This document shows, in pieces, positions 1 to 9,307 of a stretch of 46,242 nucleotides of DNA; the stretch's first letter is position 1, and each line of letters starts with the position of its first letter. The notes beneath the pieces were generated by a model that ran no database searches, was not told the origin of the DNA, and saw nothing but the letters and a program-made list of their open reading frames with translations. Location of the stretch: positions 1-46,242 of the forward strand of contig JAWKUA010000035.1 of NCBI GenBank assembly GCA_041398785.1, read 5' to 3'. The DNA comes from Planctomycetaceae bacterium (GTDB taxonomy: Bacteria > Planctomycetota > Planctomycetia > Planctomycetales > Planctomycetaceae). Made by a program: the position numbers and the translations under genes.

Positions 1-4
1 CGTC

Positions 5-175
5 AGCCGGAGCCGCCAGGCTCCGGAAGCTGGTGTCTCCGCGTCCGCAGGCCTGAAGGGCCGACACATCCGCTGCGGCGAAAGCTGTATCGCCCCTCCG
101 GGGCTTTGGACAGGAATTCGGCATCTGACCGGTGGCTCACGCCACCGGCTGAGGTTGTGTCGGCCCGCCGGGCCT
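5..175. repeat. GC-rich palindromic repeat cluster (REP-like)
   Basis: A perfect hairpin CCGGAGCC-gcca-GGCTCCGG lies at 7-26. A second hairpin, ACCGGTGGC-tcac-GCCACCGGC, lies near 129-150. The segment GGCCTGAAGGGCCGACACA near 50-68 is mirrored by an imperfect inverted copy, TGTGTCGGCCCGCCGGGCC, near 154-173. The nested inverted repeats and absence of a credible ORF suggest a dispersed extragenic palindromic element rather than a gene. It sits upstream of the alcohol dehydrogenase and could fold in RNA. Whether other copies exist cannot be seen from one window. Confidence 0.5.
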
Positions 176-289
176 GAAACGCTGTTCAATCTACGCCCCC
201 CATTTTCCGGATGAGCCGAAAATCTTCTGTGGCCGACCACGTAGACCTCCGCAGTCATTCGGCGGTCACGATCAGACGGAGTTGCGACG

Positions 290-1309
290 ATGAAGGCGAT
301 GATTCTTCCTCGCGTTGTTTCGCTGGGTGAGTGCGATCGGCCGCTGGAACTCGTCGATCTGGCGCAGCCCGAACCCGGTTTCGGCGAAATCCTCATTCGG
401 GTTCTGACCTGCGGAGTCTGTCACACGGAGCTGGACGAAATTGAGGGCCGCACGCCTCCGCCGCGATTCCCTGTGGTTCCCGGTCACGAAGTCGTCGGTC
501 TCGTCGAACGTAATGGCCCCGGGGCGTCGAAGCATGCGGTCGGCGATCGAGTTGGCGTCGGCTGGATTTATTCCTCAACGGGAAGCGAAGACGAAAACCT
601 GGCGGCGGACTTCCGGGCAACGGGACGCGACGTGAACGGCGGCTATGCCGATTACATGACGATTCCCGAAGACTATGCCTACCCAATTCCGGATGCGTTT
701 ACCGACGAACAGGCCGCTCCGCTGCTGTGTGCAGGAGCCATCGGTTACCGCGCTTTGCGGCTGACGAAACTGGCCGACGGCGAACGACTGGGCCTGACGG
801 GATTCGGCGGTTCGGCTCATCTGGTGCTGCAACTGACAAGGCACCTGTATCCCCGCTCCGACGTGTATGTGTTTGCCAGAGACGCACAGTCGCGCGCGTT
901 TGCGCTGGAACTGGGAGCCGTCTGGGCCGGGCACACCGAAGACCGGCCGCCTCGATCGCTGCATGCCATCATCGACACGACGCCGGCCTGGAAACCGATC
1001 GTCGAAGCCATGGCCAGCCTGAAACCCGGCGGCCGGCTGGTCATCAACGCGATTCGAAAAGAAGACGCCGACAGGGACGCGCTGCTTGGGCTCAGCTACC
1101 ACGATCACCTGTGGATGGAACGCGAAATCAAAACAGTGGCCAACATCACTCAACATGACATTCGCGGATTCCTGCCGATCGCCGCGGAGATTCCGATGCA
1201 GCCGCGAGTCGAAACGTATTCGCTGGAAGACGCCAATCGCGCATTGACGGACCTGAAACACCGAAACGTCCGCGGCGCGAAGGTGCTGGTGGTGAACCGC
1301 CCGCAGTAG
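290..1309 (+). CDS. Zinc-type alcohol dehydrogenase (MDR family) lacking the structural zinc loop
   Basis: This 339-residue medium-chain dehydrogenase would oxidise alcohols or reduce aldehydes with NAD(P)(H) in the cytoplasm. The N-terminal GroES-like domain has the catalytic zinc ligands Cys44 (GVCHTE), His66-Glu67 (PGHE) and Cys147 (LLCAGAIGY). The nucleotide-binding domain begins around GFGGSAH (residues 171-177). Family members normally carry a four-cysteine structural zinc lobe after the GVGW segment. Here residues 92-105 read WIYSSTGSEDENLA, with no cysteine and several residues missing, so the structural zinc is predicted absent. The following ATGRDVNGGYADY segment is normal. The gene is full length and starts at the ATG of MKAMILP. 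It has no operon partner in view. The substrate is unknown. Confidence 0.9.
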   Translation: MKAMILPRVVSLGECDRPLELVDLAQPEPGFGEILIRVLTCGVCHTELDEIEGRTPPPRFPVVPGHEVVGLVERNGPGASKHAVGDRVGVGWIYSSTGSEDENLAADFRATGRDVNGGYADYMTIPEDYAYPIPDAFTDEQAAPLLCAGAIGYRALRLTKLADGERLGLTGFGGSAHLVLQLTRHLYPRSDVYVFARDAQSRAFALELGAVWAGHTEDRPPRSLHAIIDTTPAWKPIVEAMASLKPGGRLVINAIRKEDADRDALLGLSYHDHLWMEREIKTVANITQHDIRGFLPIAAEIPMQPRVETYSLEDANRALTDLKHRNVRGAKVLVVNRPQ

Positions 1310-1359
1310 TTAGCCGAGTGGCCATTGTGAAGAAACCATCGCACATGGAGCAGGATTCA

Positions 1360-1538
1360 TCACCCTCCTGGCGAAGCCGGGGAGGGTCGACGTTGATCCG
1401 TGTTCAGCGGATCGACAAGGGGAGGGCCGGGAACGGCGAGTGACGTCGCAAGTCGCGTCCCCTGCGAACAGCCCTCCCCGAGTCGAATCGGCTGAACGCC
1501 GATTTCGCCATCGACCCTCCCACTGCGCGGGAGGGTGA
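1360..1538. repeat. Inverted-repeat-bounded intergenic element
   Basis: The gap between the dehydrogenase and the minus-strand flavoprotein gene contains a hairpin at 1360-1390 (ACCCTCC ... GGAGGGT around a short loop) and another at 1511-1538 (TCGACCCTCC ... GGAGGGTGA). The two outer ends are reverse complements of each other, so they bound a roughly 180-bp segment with short GC palindromes inside. This resembles a MITE or paired REP unit. It lies 3' of both neighbouring genes and may also serve as a bidirectional terminator. No coding potential is evident. Confidence 0.5.
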
Positions 1539-1576
1539 AATGGTCATCCGCGGTAGCAGCAAGTTGACCATTCGCC

Positions 1577-3030
1577 TTACTTCGTGCTGCCACTGTCGTT
1601 CGACGCGGCAACACCCGTCAAATACTCATGAATCGACGCGGCGGCTTTGCGGCCGGCTCCCATGGCCAGAATTACGGTGGCTCCGCCGGTGACGATGTCG
1701 CCGCCGGCAAAGACGCCCGGTTTTGATGTCGCCAGAGTCTTCTCGTCGGCGACGATGTAACCTCGGGAGTTCGTTTTGAGGTCTTCCGTCGACGACTGAA
1801 CCAGCGGGTTGGCTCCGGTTCCCAGAGCAATAACGGCCATGTCGATCGGGATGCGAAATTCCGATCCGGCTATCGGCACCGGCGAGCGGCGACCGGAGGC
1901 ATCCGGTTCTCCCAACTGCATTCGCCGGCATTCCGCCGCAGTCAGTCGCCCGGAATCGTCACCAACGAACGAAGTCGGGGCCGTCAGCTCAACAAACTCG
2001 ACGCCCTCTTCTTCCGCATGACGAACTTCTTCCGCACGCGCCGGCATTTCTGCTTTGGTCCGGCGATACAGCAGCATCGCGCGGAGGCTCCCAGACGCAG
2101 AGCTGTGCGGACGGCGTCCATTGCCGTGTTGCCGCCGCCGACGACCGCGACGACTCGACCACGACAGTCGTACACCGGTTCGTCGTAAACCGGATGTTCG
2201 TTCGCATGCATCAGGTTGACGCGCGTCAGAAACTCGTTGGCGGAATACACTCCCGCCAGGTACTCACCGGGAATCCCCAGAAACTTCGGCAGGCCGGCAC
2301 CGGTGGCGATGAACACGGCATCGAATCCTTCTTCGCCCAGCAGTTCGTCGACGGTAATCGTCTTGCCGATCACGACGTTGGTTTCAAACTTCACGCCCAG
2401 TGTCCGCAGGTTTTCAATTTCCTGCCGAACAATGGCCTTGGGAAGCCGGAATTCGGGAATGCCGTAGATCAGCACGCCGCCCGGTTCGTGCAGCGCTTCA
2501 AAGATGGTGGCGTCGTGTCCCTTAAGCACCAGATCACCCGCGGCGCTCAGTCCGGCCGGACCGCTGCCGATGATGGCCACGCGTTTGCCCGTGGACGGAG
2601 CTTTCTGCGGCAACACCGCGCCGCCGTGCTGTTGTTCGTAGTCGGCCACGAAACGTTCCAGATAACCGATCCCCAGCGGTGCGAAGCGTTTGCCGATGAT
2701 GCAGCGCCTTCGCACTGGTCTTCCTGAGGACACACGCGGCCGGTGATTCCGGGCAGAACGTTGTCTTCGCGAATCTTCGCCGCGGCCGCTGCGTAGTCGC
2801 CTTCGTAAATCAGGTGAACGAACTCCTTCACCTTCACGCCGACCGGACAGCCTTCGACACATTTCGGATGATTGCATTCCAGACACCGCGCCGCCTCGGA
2901 TTTGGCCTGAATCACGGACAGGCCGAGATTCACCTTCGTGGAAATCGTGACGGCGTTCGTCGGCCGGTTCGACGGGCATTTCCTGACGAGGCAGCCGGAT
3001 TCGATCTTTCGGAGATAACGGATTCGTCAT
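1577..3030 (-). pseudogene. nfnB: NfnB/SudA-like NAD(P)-linked flavoprotein (GltD-type), three frame slips
   Basis: The reconstructed product is a GltD-like flavoprotein of about 480 residues, the usual family length. Related proteins are the large subunit of NADH-dependent ferredoxin:NADP oxidoreductase and of sulfide dehydrogenase, and the small subunit of glutamate synthase. The N-terminal iron-sulfur cysteines (CLECNHPKCVEGCPVG, then CPQEDQC), the FAD loop (IIGSGPAGLSAAG) and the NADP loop (VVGGGNTAMDA) are all present, but in different frames. Frame changes lie near 2933 (one extra base, between HDFHE and VNLGL), near 2706 (one base missing, between CEG and CIIGK) and near 2083 (one base missing, before the segment MLLYRRTKAEM). 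The ATG overlaps the nfnA stop (ATGA), so the pair was translationally coupled. Conservation is good between slips, so very recent decay or assembly error are both possible. Confidence 0.75.
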
Positions 3031-3995
3031 GATTCGCGTCCCGTGGGGTTCTGATGAACGGCGAGTTCCGGATGAGCTTTCGCCAGCCGACACACGTGAT
3101 CGACTTCACACAAGTCCTGCTGCGGATGTTCTTCAAACTGCTGCAGCGCCTGTCGCTCGGTGTCGCGGTACATGGCGTTTCGCTGAGCCAGTACGTCAAA
3201 GTCCACCTGATGCCGTCGAATTCGGGACCGTCAACACACGCGAAACGAGATTCTCCGCCGACGATCACACGACATCCGCCGCACATGCCCGTTCCGTCCA
3301 CCATGATGGAATTCAGACTGACGATCGTCGGAATCTTGGCCGCCCGAGTCACTTCGGCCACGCCCCGCATCATTGGAATCGGACCGATCGCCAGCACCAG
3401 ATCGATGCTTTCGTTTGAGGGACTTTGAGAAAAGGGGGCTGCCCCTCTCCGGCATCTCTGTCACAGTGCCGATCAGTTCCTGCAGCTTGTCCGTGACAAG
3501 TCCCTGCTGACCGTAACTGCCGTCATCGGTCATCACAAACAATTCGTGCGCCGCGTCGCGCAATTCGTCTTCCAGAATGACCAGGTCTTTGTTCCGCGCG
3601 CCGAGAATCGCCTGCACGTGATTGCCGGCCTGTTTCAGAGCCTTCGCCGTCGGCATGGCAATCGCCGCACCGACTCCGCCGGCAACCACCACGACCGTGC
3701 CGTATTTTCGGATCTCAGACGGCTTTCCCAGCGGACCGACGACGTCCAGAATGAACTGACCGGCGTCCAGCGAATTCAGCAGCCGAGTCGTCTTGCCGAC
3801 ACCCTGCACAATCAGCCGAATCGTCCCGCGTTCCGGATCACTGCCCGCAATTGTCAGCGGAATGCGTTCCCCGTGTTCATGCACCCGCACAATCACAAAC
3901 TGCCCCGGCTGCTGCTTCTTCGCAACCCGCGGAGCAAGTACGTGAAGGTTGCGAACGTTCTCCGCCAGCCAGGCAGCCTCAACGATTTCAAACAC
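3027..3995 (-). pseudogene. nfnA: NfnA/SudB-like FAD/NAD-binding, [2Fe-2S] subunit, two frame slips
   Basis: This is the ferredoxin-reductase-like partner of the downstream flavoprotein, of the type labelled sulfide/dihydroorotate dehydrogenase-like FAD/NAD-binding protein. It would pass electrons between NADH, a [2Fe-2S] cluster and the GltD-like subunit in the cytoplasm. The start is GTG at 3995, fixed by a strong GGAGGA Shine-Dalgarno 5 nt upstream. The FAD-binding barrel (RIPLTIAGSD) and NAD domain (VVAGGVGAAIAMP) are intact. The frame is lost near 3435-3440 at a C-run/T-run, then resumes with AIGPIPMMRGV and the cluster motif CGGC ... FACVDGPEFDG. It slips again near 3211, after which the tail (QVDFDVLAQRNAMYRD) runs to a TGA overlapping nfnB. 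Around the first slip about 15 residues are extra compared with relatives. Confidence 0.75.
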
Positions 3996-4689
3996 AGGTT
4001 TCCTCCGCGGGTGGTGTTTCGTCGGCGAGACTCAGATTCTACGGTCGCATTTGACGTTGGCGCTGCGAATCGATACTGCAATTGCCGTCCCGATTACCGT
4101 GAATTGCCCCGCGATCGGTTGCCGGACGTTGGAGCGAGTTACGGCACTCGTTCTTCAAAACGATCCCGGCCGGACGGTGCCGAATTTTCGCAATCGGCAG
4201 AAGGTGCGGGTACGGCATCTTCTCATAACGGATGGCCTGGAGCCGCCGGGATTTCGCTGTAATGCGCTGCTTCGATCGTGCGTCACATTGGCGAACGGTC
4301 GCTGTCGGCGATTTTCAGCCGCGGCGCGATGTTCGTTCTGCGACGAGGTGTGGCCCGCTGTGGTCGCTGCCTCGACGGTTGACTACTTTCCGACTCACAT
4401 CAACAAGGCAGCGCTTTCCGGGAACGTGGCGGAAGCGTGATCGCGAGTTTCGTTCGGCAGTTCCTGGCACTGCGAGTTCTGCAGTTCAAACGGTGGATCG
4501 AGAAAGCGATTTCCGAGAATCGTGACGGTCCGGCGAGCTACTGTCCTGTTCGAGCGTGTCGCGATGTCACACAATCCTCGTGCTGCGCAATATCGCACGT
4601 CATTGCGTGCGAATCACGGATCGAACTGACGCGGCACGTGATTCGCAGCGCGGCCATCGAGACAAACGGCAATCGCCAGCGGATACGAC
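3996..4689. other. Divergent intergenic region, nfnA / RND operon
   Basis: About 690 bp separate two divergent operons. The ORFs here have no recognisable domain or protein-like composition, so no gene is called. The nfnA Shine-Dalgarno lies at 4001-4006. A perfect palindrome, CGCACG-TCATTG-CGTGCG, lies at 4594-4611, about 80 bp before the RND adaptor start, where a repressor operator could sit. No clear promoter hexamers were identified. Confidence 0.35.
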
Positions 4690-5838
4690 ATGGCAACGAA
4701 GACATCCAGAATTACGCATCTCTTGACGCTCGCCATCACCCGCGGTCTTCCGCTGGTATTGGGTCTGGCCGTGCTGGTCGGCATCATCGCGTGGATGTCG
4801 GGCGCGTTTGTGGACAAAGTCGCGCCGGGAGAACAGGAAGTCGCCGTTCGCAGGCGTGCTCCCGATCAGCCGGTCGCCGCCGTTGGCGAAGTGCTGAAGG
4901 AGTACGTCGAAGAAGCGCTGGGAACTCTGCGGGCTGCGGACCGCACGGTGATTTCACCCAAAGTGCTGGCCAGGATCCGAGATATCAGTGTTCAGGCCGA
5001 CGAAGAAGTCGAAGCGGGGCAGGTACTTGTCGAACTGGAAGAAGGCGAACTTCGAGCCCGTCTGAACCAGGCCACCGAAGCGGTCCAGGCGGCGACGGCC
5101 AGCGCCACGGAAGCGCAGTCGGCATTTGATCGCATCAAGACGCTGTACGAAAAAGACGCCACCAGCAAGGCTGTGTACGACGAAGCGTTCGCTCGTTTTA
5201 AGGTCGCGGAAGCGGACCTTCGCCGATCCGAACAGTCGGTTGCTGAAGCCACGGCGATGCTGTCCTACACGGTTATTGCCGCTCCAAAAGCCGGGCGCGT
5301 CGTGGATCGCCTGGCCGAACCGGGTGACATGGCGACTCCCGGACAGCCACTGCTGACGATGTACGACCCCAACACGCTGCGGCTGGAAGTTCCCGTGATG
5401 GAACATCTGGCGCTGAAGCTGAAGATCGGTGACAAGGTGACCGTCGGCATCGATGCCCTGAACCGCGAACTCGCCGGCACGGTGGCTCAGCGAGTTCCCC
5501 AGGCCGAAGCATCCAGTCGGTCGTTTCTGGTCAAGGTCGACGTGCCTCAGTCGGGAGAACTGTTCGAAGGCATGTTCGGCCGACTGCTGATTCCGGCGGG
5601 CGAACGGCGGCATCTGTGCCTTCCGACCACCGCGATTCAGTCGATCGGGCAGCTTGATTTCGTCGACGTTGTGCGCAGCGACGATACGCTGGAACGCCGC
5701 TTCATCAAGACGGGCCGCGAAGGCCTGCCGGGCAAGATCGAAGTGCTGAGCGGCCTGGAAGCCGGAGAAAACGTCATCGTGCATTCCGGCAGTTCCGATC
5801 ACACACACGATTCGAATGGCGGAGCGCACGATGAGTGA
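4690..5838 (+). CDS. RND efflux periplasmic adaptor subunit (membrane fusion protein)
   Basis: The 382-residue protein would bridge the inner-membrane RND pump to an outer-membrane channel. It has an N-terminal membrane anchor (about residues 17-38, GLPLVLGLAVLVGIIAW). A split lipoyl/barrel-sandwich domain follows (first half near 70-105, VISPKVLARIRDISVQADEEV; second near 198-220, IAAPKAGRVVDRLAEPGD). A coiled-coil hairpin rich in Ala/Glu/Gln lies between (about 115-190), then beta-barrel and membrane-proximal domains. The C-terminus is His/Asp-rich (SSDHTHDSNGGAHDE), which might bind metal. Its stop overlaps the permease start, so the two are co-translated. No TolC-like gene is adjacent. 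Substrate is unknown. Confidence 0.88.
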   Translation: MATKTSRITHLLTLAITRGLPLVLGLAVLVGIIAWMSGAFVDKVAPGEQEVAVRRRAPDQPVAAVGEVLKEYVEEALGTLRAADRTVISPKVLARIRDISVQADEEVEAGQVLVELEEGELRARLNQATEAVQAATASATEAQSAFDRIKTLYEKDATSKAVYDEAFARFKVAEADLRRSEQSVAEATAMLSYTVIAAPKAGRVVDRLAEPGDMATPGQPLLTMYDPNTLRLEVPVMEHLALKLKIGDKVTVGIDALNRELAGTVAQRVPQAEASSRSFLVKVDVPQSGELFEGMFGRLLIPAGERRHLCLPTTAIQSIGQLDFVDVVRSDDTLERRFIKTGREGLPGKIEVLSGLEAGENVIVHSGSSDHTHDSNGGAHDE

Positions 5839-8800
5839 CGCTTCAACCCCGAATCCACAGCAGACGCCCTTTCTGACTCGCGTCGTCGAAGTCTTTCTGC
5901 GCGGCGACGTTGCAATTCTGCTGACACTGGTGTCGCTGATCCTCGGTGCCGCTTCGCTGTACCTGACGCCGCGCGAGGAAGAACCGCAGATCGTTGTTCC
6001 GATCGCCGATCTGTTCGTGAATGCTCCCGGCCTTTCGGCAACCGAAGTCGAACACAAAGTCACGTCTCGTCTGGAAAAGCTGCTGTTTCAGATTGATGGC
6101 GTTGAGTACGTGTATTCGATGTCACGACCGGGGCAGTCGGTTGTCACCGTCCGGTTTTATGTCGGCGAAGACCGCGAGGATTCGCTGGTCAAACTGTACA
6201 ACAAGATCAATTCGAACACGGACCAGATTCCGCCGGGTGTCGCCAGTTGGGTCATTAAGCCGATTGAAATCGACGACGTGCCGATCGTCAATGTGACGCT
6301 GAAATCTGATCGGCCGAATGAATATTCCGACCACGAACTGCGGCGACTGGCTGAGCAGATTCAGGTGGAACTGGAATCCATCCCGAACACGAATCGAGTG
6401 GCGGTGATCGGCGGACGTCCGCGGCGCATTCGTGTCGAACTGGACGCGATCCGGCTGGCGTCGCGACAGACGTCGCCGCTGCAGGTGGCCGCGGCGCTGC
6501 AGGCCAGCAACGTTAACCTGCGAGCCGGAAGCTTCGAACAGCAGAACCAGGACTGTATTGTCGAAGCCGGCACGTTTCTGAAGGATGCGACCGAGCTGCA
6601 GGATCTGGTTGTGAACGTCGCGGGAGGCCGCCCGGTGTACCTTGGCGACATCGCCACAATCATCGACGGCCCCGCGGAAGTGGAAAGCTATTCGTGGATC
6701 GGATACGGCCCGGCGAGCGATTCGGCGTCGAAGTCCCGAAGCGACGTCCTGCCGGCGGTTCATGTGGCCGTCGCGAAACAGAAAGGCACAAACGCCGTCC
6801 GTGTGGCCGAGGACGTTCATGCTCGCATGGAAGAACTCGCTCGCACCCATCTGCCGGACGGCGTGTCGTGGGTGATTACTCGCGACTACGGCGAAACCGC
6901 CAACCACAAGGTCAACGAACTGGTCGAAGGCCTGGTGATCGCAGTGCTGACGGTCATCGGACTGATCGGGCTGACTCTGGGCTGGCGGCCTGCCCTGGTC
7001 ATCGCGCTGGCGATTCCCGTGTGCTACAGCCTGACTCTGTTCATCAACCTGATGGCGGGGTACACAATCAACCGAGTCACGATGTTCGCTCTGATTCTGG
7101 CGCTGGGACTGCTCGTTGACGATCCCATCACCGACGTCGAAAACATCGCCCGCTATTTTGCGATGAAAGTGTTGCCGCCGCGCGAAGCGACTCTGCGAGC
7201 CGTGCAGGAAGTTCGTCCGGCATTGATCCTTTCCACTCTGGCCATCATCGCCAGCTTTCTGCCATTGGCGTTTATCACCGGAATGATGGGCCCGTACATG
7301 GGCCCGATGGCTCTGAATGTGCCGCTGACGGTGGTTGTCTCGACGTTTGTGGCGTTTCTGATGACGCCGTGGATGGCCATGGTTTCGCTGCGCACGCTGG
7401 ACGAATCGTCCGCGGAACACGGCGACGCGTACGACATCACGCGGATGCCTCTGTACCGCTTCTTTCGAATGCTGCTGGGACCGATTCTCGATCGTCGCTG
7501 GCTGAGCCTGCTGGTGCTGGCCGGCGTTGTTGTGCTGCTGCTGGCGGCGATGCTGCTGCCAATGTTCCGGCTGGTGCCGCTGAAGATGCTGCCGTATGAC
7601 AACAAGAATGAACTGCAGATCGTGATCGATATGCCGGAAGGAACGACTCTGGACCGGACGAATTCCGTGGCTCTGGAAGTCGGCCGATACCTGGCCGGCA
7701 TCAACGAAGTTCACGACTTCGAAGTCTATGTCGGCACGGCATCGGCGATGGACTTCAATGGAATGGTGCGTCATTACTTCCTGCGGCAGTCGCCGAATAC
7801 CGCGGACATCCGACTGAACCTGCTGCCGAAGGAACAGCGGCAGCAGCAGTCTCATGAACTGGTCCTGCGAATTCGTTCCGACCTGGACGCACTCAGCCGT
7901 TCGCTAAACGCCAATATCAAGCTGGTGGAAGTTCCGCCCGGTCCGCCGGTGATCGCCACCGTAACCGGAGAAGTGTACGGTCCGGACGACGCGACCTATG
8001 GTCAGCTTGTTCACGCGGCTCGGCGAGTCGAAGCTCGCCTGGCCCGCGAACCGGGAATCGTCGATGTCGACAGCGTTGCTGAAGCCGAACAGGTTCGCTG
8101 GGTCTTTGAAACCGACAAACCAAAGGCAGCGCTGTCCGGAATTTCGACGGCCGACATCAGCCGAACTCTGAAACTCGCGCTGGACGGCGAAACAGCCACC
8201 ATTCTGCACGCACCCAGTGAAGTGGATCCGCTGCCTGTGGAACTGCGCCTGCCGCGCGACCAGCGTTCCGCGATTGATGATCTGGAAGAGATGTACGTGC
8301 AGGGCCGCAGCGGCGAAATGGTGCAGTTGGGTGCCGTCGGCAGGTTTGTTGAAGGCCGCGAAGACCAGACGATCTATCACAAGAACCTGAAGCGAGTCGC
8401 CTACGTCTACGGCGAAGTCGCGGGACGTTCTCCCGCGGACGCAATTCTGGATATGGAATTCGACCGAGTCGAAAGCGACGTTCCGATCGGCGGCAACGGC
8501 GCCACCCCGCGACCGGTCGGCGAACGGACGTGGCTGAATCCCGGCGGCGGTGATCCGTGGAGCATTCCCGCCGAATTCAGCGTCGAATGGGCCGGTGAAG
8601 GCGAATGGAAAATCACGCTGGATGTCTTCCGAGACCTCGGCCTGGCGTTCGCCGCAGCGCTGATGGGAATCTTCGTGATCCTGATGTTCCAGACCGGATC
8701 GCGAGCACTGCCGATGATCATCATGCTGGCCATCCCGCTGACCTTAATCGGCATCCTTCCCGGATTCTGGCTGTTGAACGTGATCGTGGACCGCCCGATC

Positions 8801-9151
8801 GGCGGCTACGCGAATCCCGTGTTCTTTACGGCGACCGCCATGATCGGCATGATCGGCCTTGCGGGAATTGTGGTCCGGAACTCAGTGGTTCTGATCGATT
8901 TTATCCAGCACGCTCAGGCCGATGGCATGGCTCTGCGCGAAGCCGTCATTCAAAGTGTCGCCATCCGTACGCGGCCGATTCTGCTGACGGCCGGAACGAC
9001 GCTGCTGGGCAACTGGGTCATCACACTGGACCCGATCTTCTCCGGCCTGGCCTGGGCCATCATTTTCGGAATCCTGACGTCGACGCTGTTCACGCTGATC
9101 GTGATCCCAACGGTCTACTGGCTGCTGTACGGCGGCAAGGGCGAAGCCTGA
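5831..9151 (+). CDS. RND efflux permease (AcrB/MdtB-like)
   Basis: This inner-membrane proton-driven export pump has about 1,106 residues, close to the usual 1,000-1,100. The start at 5831 (MSDASTP) is preferred because a GGCGGAG Shine-Dalgarno lies about 6 nt upstream and it overlaps the adaptor stop; an in-frame ATG at 5816 is an alternative. The first membrane segment is near residues 25-45, followed by a periplasmic porter loop. A cluster of membrane helices includes ALGLLVDDPITDVENIARY, whose adjacent aspartates (about 430-431) match the proton-relay pair of RND transporters. The second periplasmic loop and C-terminal helices (GMIGLAGIVVRNSVVLIDF, GTTLLGNWVI) complete the duplicated architecture. 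No regulator is adjacent. Confidence 0.92.
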   Translation: MSDASTPNPQQTPFLTRVVEVFLRGDVAILLTLVSLILGAASLYLTPREEEPQIVVPIADLFVNAPGLSATEVEHKVTSRLEKLLFQIDGVEYVYSMSRPGQSVVTVRFYVGEDREDSLVKLYNKINSNTDQIPPGVASWVIKPIEIDDVPIVNVTLKSDRPNEYSDHELRRLAEQIQVELESIPNTNRVAVIGGRPRRIRVELDAIRLASRQTSPLQVAAALQASNVNLRAGSFEQQNQDCIVEAGTFLKDATELQDLVVNVAGGRPVYLGDIATIIDGPAEVESYSWIGYGPASDSASKSRSDVLPAVHVAVAKQKGTNAVRVAEDVHARMEELARTHLPDGVSWVITRDYGETANHKVNELVEGLVIAVLTVIGLIGLTLGWRPALVIALAIPVCYSLTLFINLMAGYTINRVTMFALILALGLLVDDPITDVENIARYFAMKVLPPREATLRAVQEVRPALILSTLAIIASFLPLAFITGMMGPYMGPMALNVPLTVVVSTFVAFLMTPWMAMVSLRTLDESSAEHGDAYDITRMPLYRFFRMLLGPILDRRWLSLLVLAGVVVLLLAAMLLPMFRLVPLKMLPYDNKNELQIVIDMPEGTTLDRTNSVALEVGRYLAGINEVHDFEVYVGTASAMDFNGMVRHYFLRQSPNTADIRLNLLPKEQRQQQSHELVLRIRSDLDALSRSLNANIKLVEVPPGPPVIATVTGEVYGPDDATYGQLVHAARRVEARLAREPGIVDVDSVAEAEQVRWVFETDKPKAALSGISTADISRTLKLALDGETATILHAPSEVDPLPVELRLPRDQRSAIDDLEEMYVQGRSGEMVQLGAVGRFVEGREDQTIYHKNLKRVAYVYGEVAGRSPADAILDMEFDRVESDVPIGGNGATPRPVGERTWLNPGGGDPWSIPAEFSVEWAGEGEWKITLDVFRDLGLAFAAALMGIFVILMFQTGSRALPMIIMLAIPLTLIGILPGFWLLNVIVDRPIGGYANPVFFTATAMIGMIGLAGIVVRNSVVLIDFIQHAQADGMALREAVIQSVAIRTRPILLTAGTTLLGNWVITLDPIFSGLAWAIIFGILTSTLFTLIVIPTVYWLLYGGKGEA

Positions 9152-9307
9152 TTCGCTGATTCGTTCCGGGAGCCCTGCCCGCAAACGGAGACGAAGTCAC
9201 GCGAGTGACGCGAGTGACGCGGCAGCGCATACACGGCGTCGACTCCAGGTCGACACCGGCATAGAATATGGACAGCAGAGCTGTCCTGCGCCGAATCGGA
9301 GAACGAT

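Noticed and set aside
3430..3445. Programmed ribosomal frameshift in nfnA at the C-run/T-run and hairpin
   Set aside because: Four other slips in the same pair are not at such sites, so indels from decay or sequencing explain the pattern better.
6122..7855. 577-codon open frame antisense to the RND permease
   Set aside because: High-GC codon bias opens the opposite strand; the product is Gln/His/Arg-rich, has no domain, and the sense gene has full family motifs.
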